The position numbers and the translations under genes were made by a program. Positions 13,250 through 22,100 of a stretch of 36,470 bases of DNA are shown in pieces (within the stretch, counting starts at the first letter, position 1; each line of letters starts with the position of its first letter). A model generated the notes under the pieces. The model had not been told where the DNA came from, made no database searches, and saw nothing but the letters and a program-made list of their open reading frames with translations. Source of the DNA: Candidatus Cybelea septentrionalis (GTDB taxonomy: Bacteria > Vulcanimicrobiota > Vulcanimicrobiia > Vulcanimicrobiales > Vulcanimicrobiaceae); contig PMHJ01000004.1 of the NCBI GenBank assembly GCA_003158175.1, forward strand, positions 15,994 through 52,463. Reading direction: 5' to 3'.

Positions 13250-13855
13250 ATGGCGCGAAAAACCGCGGGGTTGATAACGGTATCGGCGCGCCGCGCGCGT
13301 GTGCTGCAACGTGCGGTCGCTCAAGGTTTGTTGCTCTCAGTTGCCTTGACCGGTTGCGTGAAAACAAGCTCTTACACCCCATCTTGGGCGCATCGGCCTC
13401 TGCGGATTTGGCCCGGGGAGTACCGCCTTGATGGGCCGGGAGGTTTTCGCCGGATCCTCGTTACGAAGAGCAGAGTAGTTTCGTACGAAATCTGGCGCGC
13501 TGTCCCTGGGGGTAAACTCGAATACCTACACTTTTCGCTGACTTCGCCTCAGCAATATCCTATCGAGGCCAAGCAATACTCGGTGCACTCCGGCGGAAAA
13601 AAGTGTGACAGCGTCTGGCTTCGACTTTATCGCGACGACAAAGACAAGGTCGTTCCGTACATACTAGTGCTTGGCTACGACGCGAAAGAGGAACCGCTCG
13701 ACTGGGGCAGGCACCGCGTGACTGGCTGGGATTTCGTCCAGGATCGGACAGAAATCTCGAAACTAACTCGGCAGGCGAACGACCCGAATTTCTACGGAAC
13801 GATTGAAGAATCGGCGCGTACCTGGCTGGTTTCGCTCGTTCCGCGTTGCTTCTAG
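13250..13855 (+). CDS. Predicted lipoprotein of unknown function
   Basis: The product is 201 residues. A basic N-terminus is followed by a hydrophobic stretch ending in a lipobox, LLLSVALTGC (Cys near residue 36), so export and lipidation are expected. The mature part is beta-rich, with segments IWPGEYRLDGPGGFRRILV and WLRLYRDDKDKVVPYILVLG. The ATG at 13250 was chosen; a longer in-frame reading would run into tRNA-Arg and is rejected. No family is recognised. Transcription from the tRNA region would stop at the terminator, so it probably has its own promoter. Confidence 0.7.
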   Translation: MARKTAGLITVSARRARVLQRAVAQGLLLSVALTGCVKTSSYTPSWAHRPLRIWPGEYRLDGPGGFRRILVTKSRVVSYEIWRAVPGGKLEYLHFSLTSPQQYPIEAKQYSVHSGGKKCDSVWLRLYRDDKDKVVPYILVLGYDAKEEPLDWGRHRVTGWDFVQDRTEISKLTRQANDPNFYGTIEESARTWLVSLVPRCF

Positions 13856-13902
13856 GCAGGCCAGGCGTTCCCGTGGGATACGGATGATTAGGAGGCGATA
13901 TT

Positions 13903-14175
13903 ATGCGTTGTTTGCGACTTGGGCCTTGGATCGGGGCCGCGTTTGCCGCACTGTCGCTTCTCGTAGCGGGATGCGCGCAATCCGCAGCGCCTGGGGTGCC
14001 GCTTGTGCAAGCTCCCGCGCCGGTGCGCGGCGACTCTGTGGACACGGCTGTCAAGCTCTACGTTCTCGACTCGAACCTCTACACGGGAGCGCCTAGCGTG
14101 GCGGTGTTCGGACGAAATGCGGACTCGGCAACGTCGCGCCTACGCGCAGCATCAGAGGCAAGAGAGCGCAGCTAG
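13903..14175 (+). CDS. Small predicted lipoprotein
   Basis: The product is 90 residues. A strong ribosome site (TAGGAGG, 8 nt upstream) supports the ATG. The signal sequence ends in LLVAGC, a good lipobox, and a flexible Ala/Pro-rich linker (SAAPGVPLVQAPAPV) follows. The last 40 residues include a possible strand (AVKLYVLDSNLYTG) and a basic tail. It lies 47 bp after the preceding lipoprotein and may be co-transcribed. Function unknown. Confidence 0.7.
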   Translation: MRCLRLGPWIGAAFAALSLLVAGCAQSAAPGVPLVQAPAPVRGDSVDTAVKLYVLDSNLYTGAPSVAVFGRNADSATSRLRAASEARERS

Positions 14176-14445
14176 AAACGATCGCCTGCATCGCTGTGAA
14201 GTAAGCCTAAGGTCGAAAGTAACTGCCAAGCGGCCGCCGAATCGTCTGGGCCGGAGCCCTTTATCGCTTGCCGTTGAAAGGGAGATAGATATGAGTCCTG
14301 GCGCCGGAAGCGCCATGACCATGATGTATGTGAACAACTACCCGCGCGACCAACGCACTGAAAAAGACGTAGTTGAGTGTCAACTCGACCGGTCTGAAAG
14401 TCATGAGCGAGAGCTGCGGAGGCCCTCCAACCGCGTTGGAACCTG
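14176..14445 (+). other. Gene-poor stretch before tRNA-Met
   Basis: No convincing gene is present. An ATG at 14291 preceded by GGGAGAT opens a frame (MSPGAGSAMTMMYVNNYPRD) that runs on through the tRNA-Met and is therefore unlikely as a whole. A short peptide from it cannot be excluded. Confidence 0.4.
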
Positions 14446-14474
14446 TTGTCCGCCGAGAGCGGTCTTGGTATACT
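14446..14474 (+). promoter_or_regulatory. Promoter of tRNA-Met
   Basis: TTGTCC (14446-14451) and TATACT (14469-14474) are 17 bp apart, 33 bp upstream of the tRNA. Confidence 0.65.
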
Positions 14475-14507
14475 GCGGTCGCGAAACCGCATGGCGCGGG
14501 CGGACGC

Positions 14508-14579
14508 GGCTCGGTAGCTCAGTGGTAGAGCAGGGGACTCATAAGCCCTTGGTCGTAGGTTCAAGTCCTACCCGAGCCA
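14508..14579 (+). tRNA. tRNA-Met (CAT)
   Basis: GGCTCGG pairs with CCGAGCC, and the discriminator base is A. The anticodon loop CTCATAA gives CAT. The acceptor starts with a normal G-C pair, so this is not an initiator tRNA. An elongator Met tRNA is most likely; a lysidine-modified Ile tRNA cannot be fully excluded. Confidence 0.93.
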
Positions 14580-14592
14580 GAACGACAGGAGT

Positions 14593-14625
14593 CCGGCCGC
14601 TCCAGCGGAGACGGCCGGCTTCATT
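14593..14625 (+). terminator. Possible terminator after tRNA-Met
   Basis: CCGGCCG (14593-14599) pairs with CGGCCGG (14612-14618), and only a weak T-rich tail follows (CTTCATT). Confidence 0.4.
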
Positions 14626-14641
14626 CTGAGGTAATAAAGTC

Positions 14642-14878
14642 ATGTCTACGATTCCATGCGATTTCTGCCCCCATCCAGTCGATCGGGCGCAGATGGAGGA
14701 GATCGAAATCTCTCATTACGTGCCGGATAGCTCCGGCGAAGATCTCGCATACGCGAGAACTTATTTCTTTGGACACCCCGACTGTGTGCGGAAGTTCTAT
14801 CGCACGCTTATCGACCACAAGCTGGATCTTTTCAAGCACATTCCGAGTGCCGGAGCCCCGCCCGATGCGGCTCGTTGA
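14642..14878 (+). CDS. Small protein with N-terminal zinc ligands
   Basis: The product is 78 residues. It begins MSTIPCDFCPHPVDR, with C6-x2-C9 and H11. A second Cys/His set lies in FFGHPDCVRKFYR, giving a likely single zinc site. The rest is helical and charged. GAGGT lies about 9 nt before the ATG. It sits between two tRNA genes. The family is unknown to me; small treble-clef-like proteins of this size often bind nucleic acid or act as adaptors. Confidence 0.65.
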   Translation: MSTIPCDFCPHPVDRAQMEEIEISHYVPDSSGEDLAYARTYFFGHPDCVRKFYRTLIDHKLDLFKHIPSAGAPPDAAR

Positions 14879-14889
14879 CGTCGAACCGT

Positions 14890-14963
14890 GCGCCCGTAGC
14901 GTAGCTGGATAACGCACAGCCCTCCGAAGGCTGGGATCGGGGGTTCGAATCCCTCCGGGCGCG
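14890..14963 (+). tRNA. tRNA-Arg (CCG)
   Basis: GCGCCCG pairs with CGGGCGC. The anticodon stem CAGCC/GGCTG encloses the loop CTCCGAA, giving anticodon CCG for CGG codons. CCA is not encoded. The tadA start follows 9 bp later. Confidence 0.95.
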
Positions 14964-14972
14964 CATTGATTC

Positions 14973-15431
14973 ATGACTGAAGACGAAGCCTATCTACGGC
15001 GAGCGCTCGAGCTTGCCGAACAGGCGGCCCGCGCCGGCGACGTGCCAATCGGTGCGGTGCTCGTCAGCGGCGACGTGGTGCTGGAAGCAAAGAACGAAAA
15101 GGAGTTCCGGCATGACGCCACCGCGCATGCTGAGATGTTGCTCCTGCGCGAGGCGGCCCAGCGTCTTGGCGCTTGGCGCTTAGGCGACGCGACGCTCTAC
15201 GTAACCAAAGAACCGTGCCTCATGTGTGCCGGCGCAATGATTGCGGCCCGAATCAAGCGGCTCGTCTACGGTGCGCGCGACCCTAAGGGCGGCGCCGACG
15301 GAGGGGCGTTCGACGTTCTACGTTCGCCACTCACGAACCATCGGCTGGAGGTGACGGAAGGAGTTCTGGAAGCCGAGGCCGCCGCGCAACTGCAAGCATT
15401 TTTTCGCGACAAGCGCGCGAAGAAGGGTTAG
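14973..15431 (+). CDS. tadA: tRNA-specific adenosine deaminase
   Basis: The product is 152 residues, the usual length for TadA. It carries the zinc-dependent deaminase signature: H52-A-E54 in AHAEMLLLRE and P81-C82-x2-C85 in PCLMCAGAMI. E54 acts in proton transfer, and H52, C82 and C85 bind zinc. The C-terminal GGAFDVL block and helical tail are typical. The enzyme converts A34 of tRNA-Arg(ACG) to inosine in the cytoplasm; that tRNA is encoded at 13071. The gene begins 9 bp after tRNA-Arg(CCG) and precedes tRNA-Ser(CGA), so it probably belongs to a tRNA transcription unit. Confidence 0.95.
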   Translation: MTEDEAYLRRALELAEQAARAGDVPIGAVLVSGDVVLEAKNEKEFRHDATAHAEMLLLREAAQRLGAWRLGDATLYVTKEPCLMCAGAMIAARIKRLVYGARDPKGGADGGAFDVLRSPLTNHRLEVTEGVLEAEAAAQLQAFFRDKRAKKG

Positions 15432-15459
15432 TACTGCGACCGTCCCAACCCTCAGCCTT

Positions 15460-15547
15460 GGAGAGGTGGTCGAGTGGTTGAAGGCACCCGCCTCGAAAGC
15501 GGGCGAACGTTCATAGCGTTCCGTGAGTTCGAATCTCACCCTCTCCG
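15460..15547 (+). tRNA. tRNA-Ser (CGA)
   Basis: GGAGAGG pairs with CCTCTCC. The anticodon loop CTCGAAA gives CGA for TCG codons. The extended variable arm is typical of serine tRNAs. CCA is not encoded. Confidence 0.95.
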
Positions 15548-15616
15548 AATTCTCAGCCGTACAAATTCCCTTATCGTCTGCGCGAAGCGCAGTCCTGAGC
15601 GAGGCGCGCAGCGCCG

Positions 15617-15718
15617 TCCTTCGACAGGCTCAGGATGACATTTCCTTCGACGGGCTCAGGATGGCATTTCCTTCGACGGGCTCAGGATGGCATTTCCTTC
15701 GACAGGCTCAGGATGACA
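15617..15718. repeat. Four tandem 26-bp repeats
   Basis: Copies at 15617-15640, 15643-15666, 15669-15692 and 15695-15718 share CCTTCGACRGGCTCAGGAT and repeat every 26 bp. Copies 1 and 4 have A, and copies 2 and 3 have G, at the variable sites. GC-rich inverted repeats (15572-15616) lead into the array. The same core is widely seen as an intergenic repeat that translates as SFDRLRMT or RQAQDD in database proteins. The last copy overlaps the stop codon of the kinase gene. Confidence 0.8.
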
Positions 15719-17117
15719 AGGGTGACAAGATGCGGGGTAGTTGCACGGTGAAGCGGGAACCGTTCGGACTCGTATCGAGCGAGATCGTTCCGCCGGCGCG
15801 CTCGACGGCGCGTTTAACGATCGCCAGACCAAGACCCGAGCCTGCGACGTCGCGCTGAGTGCCGCGATAAAAGCGATCGAAGACGCGCGTTGCGTCGGTT
15901 GATGGAATTCCCGGTCCGCGATCGGCAACCTCAATGATCGCGGTTCCATCGCGCGCGCTCACCTGCACGGCAATCGCGCCTTCGCCATACTTTACGGCGT
16001 TGTCGGCCAAATTCGTTACGACGTATCCAAGCTCGGTGGGATCGATCGCCGCCAAAACTCCGCTTTGCGTCGAGACGTCGAATTGACGATCCGGATGAGC
16101 GTCGGCAATGGGAGAGATCAGATCGGCCACGAGGGTTCCAACATCGATTGGCGCCGCGGCCTGCGGGGTTTGCACGCTTTCCCAGCGTTCCAAAAGGATC
16201 AGTTTGTCGATCAACGCCCCCATGATGCGGCTCTGATCGGTCATCGTATCCAGGATGCGAACGCGGTCCGGCGCGCTTTCGATGCCGCCGCGGCGAAGGA
16301 TCGCGATGAACCCTTGCACGACCGTCAGGGGAGTCCGCAGTTGATGGCCGGCGTCGGCAATGAACTGGCGCATCGACGTGTTCGCGCGGTCGCGCGCCGC
16401 AAATGCACGCTCCATCTGCTCGATTGCGCCATTATAGGCCGCGGCCAGCGATCCCAGCTCGTGACGTTCGTCGGCGGCGATCGGCTGCGGCGTCAGGTCG
16501 CCCGAGGCAAACCGCGCCAGCGCAGAAGTAACGTCGTCGAGGGGCCGCAACGCCTGTTTGGTCAGCGTTCGCGCGACCAGTGTGGCGCAGACGATGGCGA
16601 CCGCCAGCGCGATCAACAAGGGTATGGTAGACGATCCAACCGTGCGCACGAGCGCGGCGTCGTTGCTCTTGACGATCACGTAGACGCTTCCGACGTGGGC
16701 GAAGAGCGACTGAAGTCCGAACGCGGTGGCGAGGCCGAGGATGACGCGTGAAAGCGGACCGGAGGCGCGCGGATCGCCGGAAAGATCTCCGCGAGGCCGT
16801 ATAGTGACCACCGGCTTTGGGTCGGCTCGGTGAGCCCGGTAGACCGTGACGCGGGTATTTGCATCAAGAAAGACGATTTCGCTGCCGCTTCCGAGCAGCA
16901 GCGACGCGGCAAAAGCTCCGCCGGCCCGCGCGTCCGGCAGGGACGTGCGCATCAGCGCGGTTTGAAGTTGCGCCAGCGTTCCGCTCAGCTCGTTTGACAC
17001 GCTGCGGACATAGGCACCGAATGCAAAAAGGGCTCCGGCGAGGATCACCGCGGCGAGCACGATCGAGATCTCGATGGCCGCAAGCGTTTGCATGCGACGC
17101 GCCAATCGCGTTCTCAT
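15708..17117 (-). CDS. Sensor histidine kinase
   Basis: The product is 469 residues. Membrane segments lie near 13-36 and 165-183 and enclose an extracytoplasmic sensor of about 125 residues of unknown type. A HAMP linker follows (184-240). The phosphoacceptor is H258 in FIADAGHQLRTPL. The ATPase boxes are all present: N-box NLADNAVKYG (369-378), G1 ADRGPGIP, F-box FDRFYRG and G2 GSGLGLAIVKR. The gene start overlaps the regulator stop by ATGA, so the two are co-translated. The last residues (ILSPLSS) and stop codon fall in the repeat array, suggesting the original 3' end was replaced. It likely senses an envelope signal and controls the divergent pump. Confidence 0.95.
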   Translation of the reverse strand: MRTRLARRMQTLAAIEISIVLAAVILAGALFAFGAYVRSVSNELSGTLAQLQTALMRTSLPDARAGGAFAASLLLGSGSEIVFLDANTRVTVYRAHRADPKPVVTIRPRGDLSGDPRASGPLSRVILGLATAFGLQSLFAHVGSVYVIVKSNDAALVRTVGSSTIPLLIALAVAIVCATLVARTLTKQALRPLDDVTSALARFASGDLTPQPIAADERHELGSLAAAYNGAIEQMERAFAARDRANTSMRQFIADAGHQLRTPLTVVQGFIAILRRGGIESAPDRVRILDTMTDQSRIMGALIDKLILLERWESVQTPQAAAPIDVGTLVADLISPIADAHPDRQFDVSTQSGVLAAIDPTELGYVVTNLADNAVKYGEGAIAVQVSARDGTAIIEVADRGPGIPSTDATRVFDRFYRGTQRDVAGSGLGLAIVKRAVERAGGTISLDTSPNGSRFTVQLPRILSPLSS

Positions 17118-17809
17118 GACGCGCCCGACCTCAGCGAGTAACCGACGCCGCGAAGTGTGTGGATGAGCTTTATCGGCTCGCCGCTATCGACCTTGGCGCG
17201 CAGAAACGAGACGTACGTCTCGACTGTGTTGGGGATGACGTCGCGATCGACGCCCCAGACGAGATCGAGCAGCTCCGAGCGCGTCAGCACCTCCTCGGCG
17301 CGTTGGGCGAGAACGTGAAGCAAATCGAACTCGCGCGCGGATAACTCGATTCGCCGATTGCCGCGGTAGACCGCGCGGCTCGGAGTGTCGATGCTGAGAT
17401 CGGCGTATGTTAGCGTTTCGCGGAGCTCCATTGCTGGGCGGCGCAGGAGCGTGCGAAGGCGCGCGACGAGCTCTTCAAAATCGAACGGCTTGCCTACGTA
17501 GTCGTCGGCGCCTGCAGAAAGCCCGGCAACCCGTTCCGCAACCTCGGTGCGAGCCGTGAGCATCACGACGGGCGCCGTCGTCAACCGGCGGATCTCGGGC
17601 AAGAGCGTGAAGCCGTCGCCTCCGGGCAGCATAACGTCCAGCACGATCACGTCGGGTGGCCAGGAACTCAAGAGCCCCAGAGCCGCCGAGCCTTCGGTTA
17701 CGCTACGTACTGCAAAGCCCGCGCGGGCAAGGCCATACTCGAGAAGCTCTCGCAGGCCCCGCTCGTCGTCGATTACCAGCACCCGCGGCCTTTGGCCCGC
17801 CACGTCCAT
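17114..17809 (-). CDS. OmpR-family response regulator
   Basis: The product is 231 residues from the ATG at 17809. A longer in-frame reading to 18424 is a shadow of the adaptor gene. The receiver domain has the acidic pair D14-D15, the phosphoacceptor D58 in VIVLDVMLPG, T85 and K107 (VGKPFDF). The winged-helix effector (about 130-225) ends with the typical NTVETYVSFLRAKVD and RGVGYSLR. It precedes and overlaps the kinase gene. It starts only 56 bp from the divergent adaptor gene, so it probably regulates that operon and itself from the shared intergenic region. Confidence 0.95.
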   Translation of the reverse strand: MDVAGQRPRVLVIDDERGLRELLEYGLARAGFAVRSVTEGSAALGLLSSWPPDVIVLDVMLPGGDGFTLLPEIRRLTTAPVVMLTARTEVAERVAGLSAGADDYVGKPFDFEELVARLRTLLRRPAMELRETLTYADLSIDTPSRAVYRGNRRIELSAREFDLLHVLAQRAEEVLTRSELLDLVWGVDRDVIPNTVETYVSFLRAKVDSGEPIKLIHTLRGVGYSLRSGAS

Positions 17810-17865
17810 TCTCAGACTCACTCCAGGACTGGGGACCGGCGCTTTCGGTAAAATCTTCAAAGTCC

Positions 17866-19146
17866 ATGAAACAAAGCGACGGCCTCCCTCCACTCTTGCT
17901 CGTTCCCGCGTTGATCTTCCTAGCCGCAGCCGGCTGCGGGGGACGCCCGGCCGCGCAGGCGACCCAGCCGCCCTACGTACAGACGACGGTTTCGTCCTAT
18001 GGCAGCGTTGAACCGGGCCGGCGGTTGGCCGGGATCGTGGCGCCGTACCAAAACGTTGCCGTTCAAAGCAGTCTCTCGGAGCCAACGGACGCCGTTTATG
18101 TGCGAGAAGGCGACTCCGTGCATTCAGGAGAGGTGCTGGCGCTGCTGGACACCGCCGATCTGCAGGCGCAGCTGCAATCCGACCTTGCGACGGCAAATAG
18201 CAATCATGCCAACACCGTGCACACCGTCTATCAGGGTTCGCTCTCGATCGCACAAGGCGTCGATACGGTGCGTGCCGATCAAGCCGCCGTGAGCCAAGCG
18301 CAGAAGACGCTCGGCAACGATGCGCTGAACCTGACGCGCGATCGAAACCTTTTGTCGCAGGGCTACGTGTCGCAGCAATCCGTCGATGCGCAAGCAACGC
18401 TGGTTCAAAACGATCAACAAGCACTCAATACGGCCAACTCAAACCTCGCGGCAGCCCGATCGAACGTTGCGGCGAATGGATCGCTCTCGGGCCAGGGGCT
18501 CCAAGCGTCGGCCGTGCAGCAGTCGGCGGCCCAAGAGAAAGTCGCACTCGCGCAGGCCGATCAAGTGCGCGTTGGGATCGCCAAAGCGTCTATCGTCTCG
18601 CCGATCGACGGCGTGGTGGTCAATCGCAACCTCAATCCCGGCGAGTATCCCGGCTCGCGTGAAATCTTTACGCTTCAGCAGGTCAACCCGATCTATGCGG
18701 TGCTCCACGCGTCGAGCGAAGAAGTCGCTCGCATCGAAAACGGAGCGCCGGCGACGGTAACGGCTGTGGATCTCAACGGCAACGATCGCTTCAGCGGCCA
18801 CGTCGTCGGCGTTCTCAACGAGATCAATCCGGGCTCGACGGACTTTGAAGTCAAGGTGTTGCTCGCCAATCCAGGGCAACGGCTGCGTCCCGGCATGGTC
18901 GTGCAAGGAGCGGTTGCCACGCTGCCCATCGCGGGCGTTCGCGTCCCGGTCACCGCCTTCACCGACGATAATCACGACGCGGTGATCGCGGTGCAGAGCG
19001 ACGACACGGTCAAGACGACCACGGTTGCGGAGATCGGAAGCGACGGAACCACGTCGGTGGTCAGCGGCCTGCGTCCCGGAACACGCATCGTGAGCAACGG
19101 TCAGACCAGCGTCGGCGACGGCGAAAAGGTCTCCTACCGACCGTGA
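17866..19146 (+). CDS. RND efflux adaptor lipoprotein (membrane fusion protein)
   Basis: The product is 426 residues. The signal ends in IFLAAAGC, a lipobox (Cys near 24), so it should be anchored by lipid at the inner membrane. A barrel-sandwich (biotinyl-lipoyl-like) half (VAVQSSLSEPTDAVYVREGD) precedes a long helical hairpin (about 90-220, Gln/Ala-rich, LQAQLQSDLATANSN). The second lipoyl half follows (IVSPIDGVVVNRNLNPGEY), then beta-barrel and membrane-proximal domains. This is the full layout of AcrA/HlyD adaptors. It links the inner-membrane pump at 19143 to an outer-membrane channel not encoded here. Its stop overlaps the pump start by 4 bp. Confidence 0.92.
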   Translation: MKQSDGLPPLLLVPALIFLAAAGCGGRPAAQATQPPYVQTTVSSYGSVEPGRRLAGIVAPYQNVAVQSSLSEPTDAVYVREGDSVHSGEVLALLDTADLQAQLQSDLATANSNHANTVHTVYQGSLSIAQGVDTVRADQAAVSQAQKTLGNDALNLTRDRNLLSQGYVSQQSVDAQATLVQNDQQALNTANSNLAAARSNVAANGSLSGQGLQASAVQQSAAQEKVALAQADQVRVGIAKASIVSPIDGVVVNRNLNPGEYPGSREIFTLQQVNPIYAVLHASSEEVARIENGAPATVTAVDLNGNDRFSGHVVGVLNEINPGSTDFEVKVLLANPGQRLRPGMVVQGAVATLPIAGVRVPVTAFTDDNHDAVIAVQSDDTVKTTTVAEIGSDGTTSVVSGLRPGTRIVSNGQTSVGDGEKVSYRP

Positions 19147-22100
19147 AGTTCAGCCTCACCCGGCTTTTCATCGAGCGGCCGACGCTCGTCTTTGTCATCG
19201 TTGCGTTGATGATGTTCGCCGGTATCTTGTCGACCGCGACGATCGTCAAGGAGTTGTATCCCGACGTCAGTCAGCCGACCGTCACGATTCAGGTTCAATA
19301 CAGCGGCGCCTCGGTCACCGAGATGCGCGATAACATCGTCCAGCCGATCGAGCAGAATCTCGCAGGCACTGCCGATCTGCAAACCTTCAACTCGGTCGTC
19401 GAACAGGGTCAGGCGTCGATCACCGCCATCTTCGATATCAGCTCCGATTCCGCGACCGATCTCGCGTTAACGAACAAAGCCATTCAGGCGGCGGAAAAGT
19501 ACCTCCCGACGAATCTCACGCCGCCGACGGTCAACCTCTACGATCCGACACAGTCGGTCGTCGTCACGTTAGCGCTGTACTCACAGAAGCTCTCGCTCTC
19601 GCGGCTGGCGCTCTATGCGGTCAACGTTATCGCGCCGCAGCTCGAGCAAGTTCCCGGCATCTCGTTCGCCAACGTCGGCGGTCTCGTGACCCCGGCCTAC
19701 GAAGTCGTCGTGGATCCGGCGCGGCTTGCCGCCGCGAACTTGACGCTCAACGACGTCATAAACACGCTGCAGTTAGACAACCAGCGGGTGCCCGGCGGAT
19801 TTGCGTACGAGCCGAATCGTCAGACGACGATCGACATCCGTGGCGACATTCAAAACCTCGACAGCGTCCGCAACCTGGCGATCATTACGGCAGGCAACAC
19901 GAGCAGCTCGAGCGCTGCGAACTCGACCGGCGCCCAGGTCCAAAGTTACGGGGGCGGCACCTCGGCACTGGCCGGCGTCGTGAATCCATGGACTGCGACG
20001 AACTCGGTCGTCCGGATCGGCGACATTGCGACCGTGACCGAAGGCTACGAGCCTCGCCTGCAATACGCGCACATCAGCGGTCAGGCCGGTCTCTTTTTGC
20101 AGGTGCAGAAGTCTGCAACCGGGAGCGAGGTCGACGCCTCCAACAACGTGCTGCGCGCTCTCCCGGCTGTCGAGCGCCAGTTCCCGGAAATCAGATTCCG
20201 GGTCATCAACGTTCAATCGAAGTTTACCGAGCAGCAGATCAACATCGTCACGCGGACGCTCATGCTGGCAATCCTTCTGACCGGCATCGCCATGATTTTC
20301 TTTTTGCGGTCGTGGCGCAGCGCGATCGTCGTCTGCGTCTCGATTCCGACCTCCTTGGCGATCGCGATTACGGTTATGAAGGCGATGCACCTCACAATCG
20401 ATACGATTTCGCTACTGGGCATGTCGCTCGTGATCGGGATTCTCGTCGACGACTCGACCGTCGTGCTCGAGAACATCGAGCGCCATTTTACCGAGCTCAA
20501 GCAACCTCCGAAGGAGGCTGCGGTCCGAGGCCGCGAGGAAATTGGGGCGGCAGCGGTCGTGATTACGCTCGTCGACGTCGTCGTCTTCCTGCCGATTGCG
20601 TTCATTCAAGGACAGGTTGGCCGGCAGATCGCGGAGTTTGCGATCGTCGTCGTGATCTCGACGCTCACGTCGCTGTTCGTTTCGTTCACGATCACGCCGA
20701 CGCTCGCCGGCCTGTGGGCGCTGCGCTCCCATTGGGAGCCGTGGCGTGTGGTGGTTTGGTTCGGTAATAAGTTCGACGACCTTCGGACTTGGTACACGCA
20801 GCGCGCGCTGCCGTGGAGTCTTGGCCACGGCCGGTTGGTCGCGCTGTTCTGCGCGGGCACGTTTGCTCTTGCGATCGCGATGGTGGGTTTTGGCGCGGTG
20901 GGCGAGGAGTTCATTCCGCCCGTCGACCGCGGCGAAATCTTCATTCAGCTGATGTATCCGATCGGAACGCCGATTCAGACCGTCGAGAAAGGCACGTTCG
21001 GCCTGGAGCAAAAGATCCTCAGTACGCCCGATACGTTTGCGAATACGGCCGTAGCCGGAGCGTACGCGGCGCCCTTTGGAGGCTTCGTCTCGCAGAACAA
21101 CGTGGGCCAGGTGCACATCTGGCTCAAAGATGCTCGAAAGCACTCGACCGACTATTGGTTGGGACAGTTCCGGGCGATCGTGAAGAAGAATCTCCCGCGC
21201 GACGTGCAGGCCGTCGTCGTGCCGTCGACCTCGACGACCGGCGGAAACGCACAGCCCATCGACTTTCTCGTCACCGACGTAACCGGAGGCGATCCGACCC
21301 CGTACGCTCAGAAGGTTCTGGCGCTGCTGGAGAAAGTACCAGGCGCAACCAGCGCCAACAGCACCGGTACGCAGCTCGCGCCGGAGATTTCGATTCAGTT
21401 CGATCGCAACAAAGCGCAAGCGTTGGGCGTGGATCTCGGCCAGGCGGCGCAAGCTGCAGGAGCCGCATTTGGCGGTAACGTGGCGACTCAGTTCGAGACG
21501 ACCGCCGGTCTGGAACAGGTCCAGGTGATCTACCCGTCGTCGTATCAAACGAGCATCGACATCCTGAAGTCGGTTGCGATTCGTTCGTCGAGCGGCGGAA
21601 TCGTCTATTTGAGCGACATCGCTCGATTCGAATCGACTCCCACGTCGCCGCTCATTACCCGCACGGATCGCAACAACGTCATTCACGTCGAAGGAAACTA
21701 CGCCCCGAACTCATCGCTTTCGGCGGTCGAAAATGGATTGCTCAAGCGACTGCCGTCGCTCGATCTGCCCCCGAATATCATCGTCCGCCCGGCGCCGCTG
21801 GGCCAACAGGACTTCATGCATCAGACGCTGGTCGGCATGGGACTCTCGATGATTGTCTCCGTTATCCTCGTCTACTTGCTGATGGTCGCGCTTTATAATA
21901 GCTACGTATCGCCGTTCATCATCATCTTTTCGGTGCCGGTAGCCGCGATCGGAGCGATCGGCGCGCTCTTCCTGACGCACCGTTCGTTGAATCTCTTTTC
22001 GTTGATCGGCACGATTCTTCTGATCGGAATCGCATCGAAAAACGGAATCTTACTGGTCGACTACGCCAACACGCTGCGCGAGCGCGGCCTCGACAAACTC

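Noticed and set aside
14003..14629. Long plus-strand frame across tRNA-Met
   Set aside because: It runs through a lipoprotein gene in another frame and through the tRNA, and its composition is arginine-rich noise.
15617..15718. CRISPR array
   Set aside because: The period is 26 bp with 2-bp gaps and no variable spacers; it is a tandem repeat.
17810..18424. N-terminal extension of the response regulator
   Set aside because: It is the antisense shadow of the efflux adaptor gene; the receiver domain starts at 17809.
20412..21686. Long minus-strand frame inside the RND pump gene
   Set aside because: Arg- and Asp-rich shadow of a high-GC coding region.
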